A stretch of DNA of 64,000 nt, taken from NCBI GenBank assembly GCA_030867185.1, contig CM061489.1, positions 47,071,405 to 47,135,404 of the forward strand. Direction: 5' to 3'. The notes beneath the pieces are model-generated. The model saw only the letters and a list, made by a program, of their open reading frames with translations, was not told where the DNA came from and searched no databases. Both the position numbers and the translations under genes were made by a program. This document shows, piece by piece, positions 20,770 through 32,600 of the stretch. Numbering within the stretch: position 1 is the first letter of the stretch; each line of letters opens with the position of its first letter. This DNA is from Tagetes erecta. Taxonomy: Eukaryota > Streptophyta > Magnoliopsida > Asterales > Asteraceae.

Positions 20770-21903
20770 GAATTAGGTTCAACTACAAAGTCTAAATTTT
20801 CTAAAAAGTCTAAGAAGGAATTTGGACCATTAGATCTAATATTAAATAAAGATCAATGGCTCATAAATATGGCATAATGGTAAATAGTTAAAACTCTAAA
20901 TGATAGGCCAATGGTATATTAGTCTTGTCTCACTTTCAAATTTCACCCTCTTTTTTAAACGTCCATAACTTTTACATACGACAATATTTTTTAATAAAAA
21001 TTACACCAAAAAACGAGCGTTTTTTTATCTTCAAAACGCATATAATGTTGATATATAAAAAATGAATTTTTTTTTGAAGTTTCAGCTCATTGTGTTATAT
21101 TCGTTAGGTCATTGTGTTATATTTTTCAGCTCATTGTGTTATATTAGTCAAGACATTGTGTTATATTTTTCAGATTGTGTTATATTTATCAGGTCATTGT
21201 GTTATATTTTCATCAGGTCGTTGTGTTATATTTTCATCAGGTCGTTGTGTTATAATTTCATCAGGTCGTTGTGTTATATTTTCATCAGGTCGTTGTGTTA
21301 TAGTTTCATCAGATCGCTGTGTTATAAGTTCATCAGGTCGTTGTGTTATATTTTCATCAGGTCGTTGTGTTATATTTTCATCAGGTCGTTGTGTTATATT
21401 TTCATCAGGCCGTAGTGTTATATTTTCATTAGGTCGTTATGTTATATTTTCATCAGGTCATTGTGTTATATTTTCATCAGGTCATTGTGTTATATTTGCA
21501 TCAGGTCATTGTGTTATTTCATTAGGTTATTGTGTTATTTCAGATCATTGTGTTATTTCATTAGGTTAGTGTGTTATAACACAATGATCTGAAGAAATAA
21601 CACAATGAGTTGACAAATAACACAACAAGCGAAAAACATGAAGAAAAAAAGTTCTGTTTTTTATATATGAGTATTATACGCGTTTTAAAGATAAGGAAGT
21701 GCTCGTTTTTATGGTGCAATTTTTTAAAAAAAATAATATCGTATGTAAAAGTTATGGATCTTTAAAAAAATGGGGTGAAACTTAAAATATATAGACATTA
21801 CCATCTTTACCCTTCCTTCATTTTAAGGGAGTGCCACATGTCATCATTTCATGGCTTGTTAGACTTTCTAGGAAAATTGAACTTTGTAGTATAACTCCAC
21901 TCT
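20770..21903. mobile_element. Mutator-like fold-back element with 24-bp minisatellite (copy 1)
   Basis: Terminal repeats start GAATTAGGTTCAACTACAAAG and end in the reverse complement of a matching arm (ACTTTGTAGTATAACTC). It is flanked by the 9-bp direct repeat ATCTTACAA (20761-20769 and 21904-21912), which fits Mutator-like elements. Inner arms form a long fold-back ('cttttacatacgacaatatt' against 'aataatatcgtatgtaaaag'). The core is the 24-bp tandem array. No transposase is encoded. Confidence 0.75.
21090..21565 (+). repeat. 24-bp minisatellite array (copy 1)
   Basis: The unit contains TCGTTGTGTTATATTTTCAT, with CAGG completing 24 bp. About a dozen good copies occupy roughly 21195-21500, with degenerate 'tcattgtgttat' units on both sides. 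Because 24 is a multiple of three and the unit lacks stops on the plus strand, long artificial reading frames of repeated octapeptides arise. These are not genes. Confidence 0.9.
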
Positions 21904-23056
21904 ATCTTACAAATGATTTTAATTTAAAAAGGCTAAGAATGATTTATGACCTTTAGATCTCTTTTTAATGATTGAGATCAATTTGTAGGAAAACAATTTG
22001 GTGGAAGGGTAGTTTAGTCATAGCCACTTTTGTTGACTTTTTCTCTCCACATGCAAGGCACATGTCAATTCCCCCCACTTTTTTAAAATGTTCATAACTT
22101 TTGGATACGATATTATTTTTTTAAAAAATTACACCAAAAAAACAAGTGTTTTATTATCTTTAAAACGCGTATAATATTGATATATATAAAACAATTTCAT
22201 CACTTCTCAAGTCACTGCGTAATATCATGTCATTGTGTTATATTATAACTAGTTAAATATCTCTTTTATCGGTTCATTCTTAAGTCATTATGTAATGGCA
22301 TCTTATTGTAAAGATTTATTGTGTCATCTTATGTGTTTAAAAGTTATCACCGTGCCACAAATTGTTAATATGTATTTGAGAAATGTTCAAAGACAAAATC
22401 AATTTTTACTACAAAGTGTGAGAATGACACAATGGTAAGCAAAGAGACAATGACACTTTTAAAAAAATTATAACTCACAATATAAATCAAATTAAAAAAA
22501 ACGGTTCGGTGACCTTGTTCTCCATGTATTACTCTTTCAAAAAATAAATAAACGAAAATTTAAAAAAATTACCGTTTTAAAAAATTTTTAAATTAGACAC
22601 AATTAAAAAAACACAATGAGAAAATATTTTTTGTGTAATTGTGTAATTATTATTAGATCATTGTGTAATCCTTGTCAAATAAAATTACACAATGACCCGA
22701 TGAATGACACAACAACCCTACGGATGACACCATGACCTGACGGAAGACACAATGAGCTGAAAAAATGTGAAAAAAAAGTTTGTTTTTTATATATCAATAT
22801 TATACGCGTTTTAAAGAGAAAAAAATGCTCATTTTTATGGTGTAATTTATTTAGAAAAATAATGTCGTTTGTAAAAGTTATAGACGTTAAAAGAAAAGGG
22901 GAGAATTGACATGTGTCTTGCATGTGGAGAGAGAAAATTTTAAAAAAATGAGTATGACTAAAATACCTCTCTCCTAATTTTCCTAGATGCCACATGTCAA
23001 TCTCTTATTCCTTCTTAACCTTCTTAGATTAAAACACTTTGTAGGTAAACCTCACT

Positions 23057-23098
23057 CCATATATATATACATATATATATATATATACATATATATAC
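23057..23098. repeat. TA/TATACA microsatellite between fold-back elements
   Basis: Simple (TA)n with interspersed TACA. It separates two elements whose ends are inverted copies of each other (ACCTCACTCC and GAGTGAGGT). Confidence 0.8.
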
Positions 23099-24405
23099 AG
23101 AGTGAGGTTCACCTACATAGTGTTATAAATCTAAGAAGGCTAAGAAGCAATAAGAGATTGACATGTGGCATCTAGGAAAATTAGGAGAGGGGGTATTTTA
23201 GTCATGCCCACTTTTTTAAATATTCTCTCTCCACATGCAAGTCACATGTCAATTCCCCCACTTTTTTAAAACGTTTATAACTTTTACATACGACATTATT
23301 TTTTTAAACAAATTACACCATAAAAACGAGAATTTTTTTCTCTTTAAAACACGTATAATATTGATATATAAAAAACGTACTTTTTTCACAATTTTTCAGC
23401 TCATTGTGTCTAACGTCAGGTCATTGTGTCTTCCGTCAGGTCATTGTGTCTTTCATCAGGTCATTGTGTGATTGTGTCATCTGTAAGGTTGTTGTGTCAT
23501 TCATCGGGTCATCGTGTAATCTTATTTGACAAGTATTACACAATGATCTAATAATAATTACACAATAACACAAAAAGTATTTCAAAGATCTTGCTCTCAC
23601 ATCATCCTCCTTAAAAAATAAATAAACAAAACTTAAAAAAACTACTATTTTCTCATTGTGTCTTTTTTCATTGTGTCTAATTTAAAAAATAAAAAAACGG
23701 TAATTTTTTTAATTTTTTTTTAATTTTTCGTTTATTTATTTTCTGAAAGAGGAATACATGGGGAACAAGGTCTCCTAACCACTTTTTTCAAATTTGATTT
23801 ATATTGTGAGTTATAATTTTTTTAAAAGTGTCATTGTGTCTTTGTTTACCATTGTGTCATTCTCACACTTTGTAACAAAAAATGACGTTGTCTTTGAACA
23901 TTTCTCAAACACATATTAACAATTTGTGACACGGTGATAATTTCTAAACACATAATATGACACAACAAATATTTATAATAAGATGATATTATATAATGAC
24001 TTAAGAATGAACCGATAAAAGTGATATTTCACTAGTTATAATAAAACACAATCACATGATATTACACAAGGACTAGACAAGTGCCGAAATTTTTTTTTAT
24101 TTTTTATATATCAATATTATACGCGTTTTAAAGATAACAAAACGCTTGTTTTTTTGGTGTAATTTTTTTTAAAAAATAATATCGTATCCAAAAGTTATGA
24201 AAGTTTTAAAAAAAGTGAGGGAATTGGCATGTGCCTTGCATGTGGAGAGAGAAAGTCAACAAAAGTGGCTATGACTAATGTACCCTTCCACCAATTTCTT
24301 TTCCTACAAATTGATCTCAACCATTAAAAAAGAGATCTAAAGGTCATAAATCCTTCTTAGCCTTCTTAGATTTCCAACACTATGTAGGATAACTCTCCTC
24401 TATAT
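23099..24405. mobile_element. Fold-back element (GGCTAAGAAG family)
   Basis: Left arm 'agagtgaggttcacctacatagtgttataaatctaagaaggctaagaag'-type sequence; the right arm is the inverse, ending 'cttagatttccaacactatgtaggataactctcctct'. Inner arms again contain the 'cttttacatacgacattatt' and 'aataatatcgtatccaaaag' fold-back. The centre has repeated TCATTGTGTC units in both orientations but no long array. No transposase. Target duplication was not resolved because the flanks are TA-rich. Confidence 0.65.
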
Positions 24406-24629
24406 ATACATACATATATACATAGGAGAGGGATCAAGAGAGAACTCTATATTAAGTTGAGAACTACAGAACTAAAAAAAAGGTATGGATGGAATTTTTA
24501 AATGAGGGATAAAATTGGAACTTTAAATATGTAAATCTTTAAACATTTTTATCTTTTGCATACGTTAAGTTTTTTAATTTTTTTTTGCACTATTAGATCA
24601 AGAATTTCATTATCTTTCATTTGATAAAA

Positions 24630-25173
24630 GGTATATTGGTTTTCACTTGTACCAACTATTACCTTTTGTCTTCTACTGGTCCCAACTATTAAATTGGTTG
24701 TCAACGGTCCCAACTTTTATCACTTTGGTAACCACTGGTCCCGTTGTTAAGTTTTTTTTAACGCCGTTAAGTTTTTTCCAAATTCAAGACCGATGTTTTA
24801 GACCTTTTGATCGGAAGGATAATACTTGTCGATTGATGTAAAACTTTTCTCGAAATGGCTCTCTGAACGATAAAATTTTTACATTTGATTGATGCACCGT
24901 TAGGTTTAAACGCCCGATCGAAACACTATTTTGTTGTTCGGAGCGTCGTTTTGAGGTGATTTTTCCATCAATCGACTTATATTATCGTTCCGATCAAAAT
25001 GCTTATAACATCGGTATTGAATTTGGAAAAAACTTAATGGCGTTAAAAAAATTTAACGACGGGACCAGTGGTTACCAAAGTGATAAAAGTTGGGACCGTT
25101 GACAGCCAATTCAATAGTTGGGACCGGTAAAAGACAACATGTGATAGTTGGGACCAGTGAAAACCAATATACC
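24630..25173. mobile_element. Mutator-like MITE with long TIRs (544 bp)
   Basis: Starts GGTATATTGGTTTTCACTTG and ends with the inverse GTGAAAACCAATATACC. The inverted arms continue for over 150 bp ('cccaacttttatcactttggtaacca', 'aacgccgttaagttttttcc'). It is flanked by the 9-bp repeat TTGATAAAA at 24621-24629 and 25174-25182. Long TIRs with 9-bp duplications indicate a Mutator-superfamily non-autonomous element. There is no coding capacity. Confidence 0.85.
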
Positions 25174-25693
25174 TTGATAAAATATCAAAAGTTCAAAGGC
25201 ATTGATTTCGATGACGTTATCACAAAAAAACAGCATCATCATGCCTCAATTTCAAATTTGGATTTTCTCATATGATCGTATTAACATTGCTATCAATAAC
25301 TTGGTTCACGTTATGTGATGTGGTATGAATATGTGCAGCATGCGCATATCATAATACCAATTATATGAATCATGTTATATTAATCTGTTAATTGGAATTG
25401 AGAAGCCAAATTGACTTACGATCGATTTTTAAAGGGCGGATAATATTTTACTAAAATGAATGACGATTATTGAGTAAATGAAAAAGAGAAAAATTATGAT
25501 TTAAGAGGAGAAGACTGAGTCGTCCATTAATATTGAATAAAGATCAATGAGTTAAGTTTTCTAATAAAAAAATTTAAGTTAATGTATCAAAGCTACGTAA
25601 TTTTAATGGCTTTACGTGTAACTTAAGTGCATAACATCACCATATTCATTATCCCCTTTTAAATTTTATAGTATTGCATATATGAAGTATCGT

Positions 25694-25738
25694 ATACTAC
25701 ATATATGTAGTATCAAAGTACTACATATATGTAGTACT
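25694..25738. repeat. Two adjacent perfect palindromes of the F1 element
   Basis: ATACTACATATATGTAGTAT (25694-25713) is a perfect 20-bp palindrome. A second copy with core GTACTACATATATGTAGTAC extends to 22 bp by chance with Helitron bases. The Helitron inserted at the edge of the second one. The same 20-bp palindrome recurs at 36142-36161 and 36260-36279. Confidence 0.85.
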
Positions 25739-27089
25739 AGTAGGGACCCGCGCGTTGCGGCGGTGATTATATTTTCGGTGGTACTTGTTTCTGCGTGTTT
25801 TGTTATCCTGTAATTTTTTTACTAAGTGTGTTACATTTGTTTCTTTGAAACTTTTTAGGTTATTATCATTATAGTGGTGGGCATAGGTAATGGGCGTTAC
25901 AGCTAACTTCTCCGATGCGGCGGGAAACACAATAGCTACAGTATGTATGGGACGGTTTAGATTGGTTTCAAGACAAAACAAAACCAAATATTTCAATTCA
26001 GTTTTGAAACAACCTAATGATTATAAATAATGGCCTATTAACCAAGAAAAAGCGTTGTTGCGCTTGCCTTGTGTTCCAACTTTATATTTTTCCAGACAAT
26101 TTTGAGGTAAGAATTACTTAAGAGAAGTTTAAAACTACATGAACTATTAAAGATGAAACATCAAAATATTAATTAATTAAAGTTAAAACTCATATTTAAA
26201 AGTGAATTTCTTAAAAGTGTTAGTAATTAACACTAAACAATGTATTGTTATTCCACGGGTGCTTTTCTTTTATAAAACTTCCTAAAGACACTCATACCTA
26301 TTTCTGACCCATTATCATGATCGTTAGAGTTAAGCCTACCGATATTGTCATACATGCAGCTTTAGCTCATTGGTAGAAGGGTGCTTTAGTTGTATTTTTT
26401 TTTATTTTTTATAATTAATTAGTTGCATTTGATCACTCTTTTTTTTTATAAAACAAAAGGCTTCCAACACAATGATAAAAGAAGTTGATGGTAACCATAA
26501 AAACTAAGAGTTAATTCTCGCCATAGGCATATGGGGTCTAATATTCATGTTTATAAAGAATATAAACATTATTTAATGCAAATGAAAATGGTTTAATTCA
26601 CCATCTTCTCTTCCACACCCAATGTAAACATAAATTTTGACATTGTCCATAAAAAATGTGTGCACAGATAGTGTTATTTTGTAAATTCTAATTTCATATG
26701 TTAATCAAGAAAATTACCGTCAATTAGAAAAATGAAGAAAATTACAATCAATGTAGCAAAATTATACATCTATCTCAACAAATCACGGGTTACAATTACT
26801 ACGCATATAATACCATCAAAAGATACACGTTTAAGTTGTGGTATCAAATTTACAAGCATATTTCCAAGCCATTAAGATCTTAAAATACGAATGTACTCTT
26901 CAATTATGGACATAGCCAATGATCAGTAACCGAAACCGAAGAGATTGTAATGGTTCAAGTAATGATATAGCATATAAACTCTCCTTTTCTTAAATCCTGA
27001 TTGTTTTGTCATCACCTAATGAAATATATACACTTATATTTGTTTTTTATCTTAGATTACAAAATTACTTTATAAGTAATGAAACAAAA

Positions 27090-28070
27090 AATGTATGTAC
27101 CTCAAAATAGGCATTATAGAAAGACCCTCCAAATCCAGCACACCACACGATTCCAAATTCAGCTTCATTACGTCCATCTGCATAACAATCAAGAAATACA
27201 AAAAGTTCAATAAATGGAGAAAAGAAGTCATATTTTTTTTATAAATTTGCATCTTTTTCTTAGTGTCCCGTTTCATTTATCGTACGTGTTATGGAAATAA
27301 TGCCCACAAAGTAAAAAACCAGGCTCACTGAACAAACTCCTACTTTCTCACATAAAACATGAATCCATTTTCGTTACAGCTTTATGCATCTCTGCAAGCT
27401 TCCTCCCTAATACAGACTAAACTAAAAAAAGTTAACAAAAATAAAATAAATCACTATTGATATGAAAGAAGGTGAGGTTTAGGATTTACCTGATCACGTC
27501 TTGATGAACCAAGTTATATGAATTCCATAATGATGTATAAACCTCTGGTTGAAATGCACGTACCTTCGGGTACCAAAATATTAATGAGACAAAATGAGCT
27601 ACTTGAACCCAACATGTTTGACCCGTTACCCAATCCACCCATCTTGCCATTTCTAGTTATGTTTATCCAGTTAGTCAAAACTTACCTTTAACAGTTTGGA
27701 AACACGAATGGATTTTGTCTCATACATTGCATTCAACCCCAAATCTTCGCCCTCAGACATCCATGGTCCAATACGCATAGAACCTTAATCCAATTAGTAG
27801 AAACTTACTTTAAAAGGTATATGAACAAAATGTCGTTAGAGAAAGTACGCACAAAGTATATTCCTTAAGCAAGACACATATGAAAATACCAAAATAGGAG
27901 ATCATGACATGGGTTGTTAAAAAGAACTTGTTGGTCTTAACAAAGAAAGATCTAACATCAGTATTGTATCAGCTTGCAAGATGAATACAACCACCACCAA
28001 CGTGACTAAATCAGTTTATTTGAGTTGCCTTTCCTTCTTTTAGAATCCATTCACGTACCGGATCCGTACT
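27090..28070 (-). pseudogene. Captured fructosamine/ribulosamine-3-kinase gene fragment
   Basis: Minus-strand exon pieces in correct order: DPVREWILKEGKATQIN then VGGGCIHLAS (about 28065-27970); IGPWMSEGEDLGLNAMYETK followed by SIRVSKLLK and a GTAAGT donor (about 27785-27685); LYIIMEFI and GSSRRDQ with a GTAAAT donor (about 27560-27490); LGRKLAEMHKAV (about 27415-27365); NEAEFGIVWCAGFGGSFYNA then YFEV (about 27180-27090). These correspond to the plastid protein-ribulosamine 3-kinase family (Arabidopsis At3g61080 type), which removes ketosamine adducts from glycated proteins. Introns remain, so the copy is genomic and not from cDNA. In-frame stops (after QIN, after LAS, after MEFI) and missing exons (the catalytic HGDLWSGN region was not found) make it non-functional. 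Confidence 0.85.
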
Positions 28071-28489
28071 CAAAGTTAACACTGAAAAAAGCGAAACTTT
28101 ATATGATTAAGCGAGTTTTACCTTTTTACAAGACTTTTACAACAAATGTAGACTAATTATGAATAAGCAAGTCTAAAACTGATTATGTCACCCTCACATA
28201 TCATAATCAGCTGTCCCCATCCAAACCCAAAAAAAATATACAAACTTGTTGAACACGTAATGTGATATCAAGCATGCTCTAGCTAGTCCATATCTAAATC
28301 AACTGTCAATTCCTTGCTCTAGTTTATCATGCACACACACATGTATATGGGTTGCAATGCCTCTGTGTCAAAACACGGGTCAAACAGCAGCAAATTATGC
28401 AACAAAACAATTGGGTTTTGTGCAAAAAATATGTTGAAAAATCAGCTGTAGAACAATAGCAAAACAATCTTAAATCAATAACATGCTGC

Positions 28490-28582
28490 AAAATAGCAAT
28501 AAATTGATACCAAAACATGCTGTAAAACAGAATTTATTCCAGCAAAATAGCAATAAATTGATACCAAAATATGCTGCAAAAC
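28490..28582. repeat. Imperfect direct repeat inside Helitron
   Basis: Two copies of 'aaaatagcaataaattgata' followed by 'ccaaaa(c/t)atgctg' stand about 52 bp apart, with further 'atgctgcaaaa' units nearby. It is a small degenerate tandem repeat with no coding sense. Confidence 0.6.
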
Positions 28583-29234
28583 AACATCTATTCAGCAACA
28601 TTTAAGTGGGAAAGCACTATCAAAGAACATTTTTTTTTAAATTCGGTGTAAAGAGCGTCACCACACACGCACACACAGCTCCATTACATTGAAAGTTGTC
28701 TATAACAGTTGCCCTAAATTGCCTTGCAATAACTACAAACCTAACTCATTACTTAGACGTTTCACAAACAGAAAGAATTTGAGTCCAGATAACTTACCAT
28801 TGCTAATTTGTAATAATCCAAACAAAAATGAAAGAACCTGTAAATAACAACTTTAAACATGTAAGAACCCTAAATAGAGAAAACAACAGGCTGGTACATT
28901 ACACAATGACATACATGTATGATATTTAGGTCCTCTGGTTGAAGTTCAACTCAAACATTCCAAATTTGAGTAGGGGTTTACCAAACATCCAAGGAAACAT
29001 TTAACAACTTCGAAAGTAATAACCAATAATAACTTAAGAGTTTTATTGAGTTCGTAATCAAACTAAATCAACATTAAGGATAACATGATTCAATCTTATA
29101 AGCGAAGCATGACTCAATTTCTCCTACCATTTTAGCTTGATATGCCATGTTATGTATCATACCCGCATGCCATCTGAGGTTGTATGTAGCAGATGTAGGC
29201 CTTGAGTCAGATTGGTTCAAGCAAACTTGTGTTT

Positions 29235-29625
29235 GACGGAGTATGACCGCTAATCGGCTTCATGGATCAAGTCAATAGCTTTATCAAGCAGAAAATGGTC
29301 ACTGCGGATATAGATAAATTAATCAAATGAATATAGATGTATAAAATACTAAATAAAATAAAACATATCTTATATCATGTTGTAAATACACTTAATTAAT
29401 ATACCCTTTGTGATCATATAACAACAGGGCAACAGTTACAGTGCATCATTGGTGTAGCAAAGTTTGTGGCGAATTTCATATCGTTCACGAAGCCCCTTTA
29501 AAATTTGTATAGTTTCCTCAATTGTGGGTTCAGGCACCTTTATGGGCTAGAATCGTCTTTCCAAGGTTGGGTCCTTCACGATATGCTTTCAGTACACATC
29601 AAGGGTCATTTCCCAATACACTACA
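29235..29625 (-). pseudogene. Captured ClpC-type chaperone (Hsp100) fragment
   Basis: The minus strand reads MTLDVY-stop-KHIVKDPTLERRF-stop-PIKVPEPTIEETIQ, then ILKGLRERYEIRHKLCYTND. After an intron-like gap comes YIRSDHFLLDKAIDLIHEAD. This corresponds to the end of the first AAA+ domain of ClpC (family pattern TLDEYRKHIEKDPALERRF.PVKVPEPTVDETI.ILKGLRERYEIHH and DRFLPDKAIDLIDEA), the regulatory ATPase of the plastid Clp protease. The catalytic-looking parts kept include the VPEPT block and the D-K-A-I-D-L sensor region. Two stops and loss of everything else show it is a dead fragment. It lies about 1.2 kb upstream of the kinase fragment in the same orientation. Confidence 0.82.
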
Positions 29626-32600
29626 TCAATTGCAAAACCGAGTTCATAATATATCAAATTGATAATTGACATAACTTTTCTTGGTACAAATGAATTCAAC
29701 CTTTTTAGTCATCATGTGCATTTGCTAATGACATTTCATTGTATGCGCAGTTGAAAAAATACTTGTAAAAAACAACAAAAAAATCAAGAGCCATATAAGA
29801 ACTACATAACATGTCTTATACTTGCGATAGAAACACACATAATCTCTAGAAAATGTTAAGTATAAATCGACTCTATTCACTAACCAAAACTATCATGAAA
29901 AACAATGATTAGTTACATAGTTAATAAACCAAATTCAAAAGGATGGGAAAACTGATAGCAAAAGCCATTTCTATAATGTAATAAAATATCACAAATGCAA
30001 AAAATAGTATGTTAATGAATGTATAAGGTTATCAATGGATGGAGTTACCAACTGCTCATTTGTGAATGCTAGATGTCCCAACTCCCAACCCATGCTCACC
30101 AACCTGATTAAAACAAATACATATCTGTGACGGATGACTCAAAACAAATACATGTATCAGTTGGAACTGAATGCAACTCAAACTTGTAGCTACATAAACC
30201 GAGAAAAGAACAAAAAACCTAGTTCAAGGATTTAATCAAGTTGGAAACACATAAAAAGTTATCACATAGCAACTCAATTTGAGGCGTGCGGATTAAATTG
30301 CATAGAATGAAAGCATGGAAGTATGCAACCAAAACCAGTACATTTTTAGTATGCCAAAACTTTGAAATAAACTACTATGACAACAAAGAGCAACTAAAAC
30401 AATAAAATTATATATGAAAAAAAATGAATCAAAACCTTTAATTTACTATACCAGATTGAAGGAAGTGGCATGTAGAATCCAGTTAAAGTTGGTGCACCAA
30501 AACTGATTGTACACTAAAGATTCGCATATGTACCAATATAGAGAGCATCACATGTAATGATCACCAAATTCCCACATTAACCAATTTGCATATCATCATT
30601 TAGTTCTTTAATCCAGGCTGATTTTCAATTAGAACTAAAGGTAAAAGTGCAACTCAATTAAACAGATCAACTCAGGTCGTTCTTTGGCCCTTAATGATTT
30701 AAATGGTTAAAATTTTAAAATTAGATAAAATTCAATGAAATGTGTAACAAAATAATGCAATGAAGAGTAATGAAATGCAACTATCATAATCATGTGGCAC
30801 ATAAGTAGATATAACAAAGGCAGTACTATAGTGGCTTTAGTTCTATTGAAACCTTATGAAAATAATTGGATTTACTGAGTTATTACGTGGGCAAATTAAT
30901 GCTAGTTATACTATAACTAAAGTAATTTATACACATTAGTCACAATAGCATGCTAACAACAAATTGTAAACTTTAAGATAGTGATGGCGGTGCTACAGTC
31001 TACATTATGTACCTAGAGAACATTTAAAACTAAAAGAATTATGTAGTGAGAGTAACTTTTAATGGAAAACGGTAACAATATGTGTGCACCTATAAGCCAA
31101 AGACTGAATGACCATGAGAGTTAGGTTGACACACATAACATACATAAATATTATAAGATAATTTGTTCTTTTTAGTACCTCCAAACGTCTTTCACCTAAA
31201 GCTATTAAAATATAAAAGTTCCAGTTAAATATGCACTTATATAATCATTTGATATACTACCACATGCAAATTCACCACACATCTTTAAAAATTCCAATTA
31301 AACAAGTACCAATACGTGTGCATCTTTAAAACAATCACGGTAGATCTAAGGTGGTAAATATGTTTATTAGGTGTTGTTTCTACTTAAATTTGATATCTAA
31401 CAATCAACTAAAGACCTGAAGTAAAAATGAAACTGCTGCTGCAATCTATGTCACTTATGAATTCAAAAAACAAGTAGGAACAAAACGCGTAATTTATGAC
31501 ATTAAAAGGTTAATCGGTATGTCTGAATATTTCATGACCAAAAATTATTTAGAAAACCAAAATTTAGTTTGAGCAAGCACATTGTTTAACCACATGTTCT
31601 AAAAAACAAATAAGTATACCACATGAAGGTGTTAAAACATACATTTAGAAATTTAAAAAAATTCTAGTAATAAAGAACCAGCATATAAGTAACCAAATAT
31701 AGCAAACACATATAAAATGGAAGCTCTCCAATAACAGCAATCAAGAGGAGAAAGAAAGCAACCGGAAAAAACAAACCTAAAAACAAAATAAAAGAAATAG
31801 CATGACTATAGTGGTTCCTTGGTTTGAAAGAACCGTTAAATAATTAAATTAGATTGGAACAGTTTTAAAGGAGTGTTACCTTAGAGTGGTGTAGATGCTG
31901 AAATGAGAGAGGCAATTTGTCTTTAAAATGATTATCTATCTTGTCAAAGGTTCGGAGTTTGTGTAAGAAGGTAAGATTTAAGGTTACTTTTTAGTAAGAA
32001 AGTAAGTAAAAGCTAAAAAGGGATGTGAAGTGTTTGACCAACAAAAGTTTCCTTTTGGTATCTTCAGATAACAGCAAAAGATGTCTTTCTAGAGCTTTGT
32101 GTTTTGACCAACATTTATAATTCCTGCTGTTTAAAAAAAGGTAAGGAAATAAGTTTTAACAAATAGGGAATGCAATTGTCAAAGATTCAGCCATACCTGG
32201 CAAAACCAAACACACAGAAACTGCAGCATCAAACCCATCAATCCTTTAGCAATTGAATCAACCAATTTCCTATTGGATTCAACTAATTCACCATTTACAA
32301 AAGTCTTGTCATTCCTCCACCTTTCCTGGCCTGCTGCGTGTGTAAATTGGTATGGCTACTCCTAGCTATTAACCACTTCTTGAACATCATCAGTAATATG
32401 AACATTATCAATCAAACAAAAATGAACATTTATTCCATATGCAAATCTTAATGTTCTAACCTAACCAGCTAAATTTTAAAGATGTATACTTTTTGTAACT
32501 CGAAGTACTACATAAGAGGTTTGTAAGAACCTGATGCAGAATCCAGACCACAATGCCCACATAACATCCAAATATCTATCAATGTAAGAACCTGATGCAG

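Larger units (their letters stand above)
20756..23058. mobile_element. Fold-back element (GGCTAAGAA family), split by a nested copy
   Basis: The left arm reads 'atcttacaa|atgattttaatttaaaaaggctaag' across the nested insertion at 20770-21903; the right arm ends 'cttcttaaccttcttagattaaaacactttgtaggtaaacctcactcc'. Internal arms carry 'taacttttggatacgatattattttt' and its inverse. The middle has CATTGTGTAAT and GACACAATG units. It is closely related to 23099-24405. The left edge is approximate. Confidence 0.55.

Noticed and set aside
26355..26390. tRNA-like 'agctttagctcattggtagaag'
   Set aside because: It resembles the D-arm of a tRNA, but no acceptor, anticodon or T-arm (GGTTCGAATCC) follows at the right distance.
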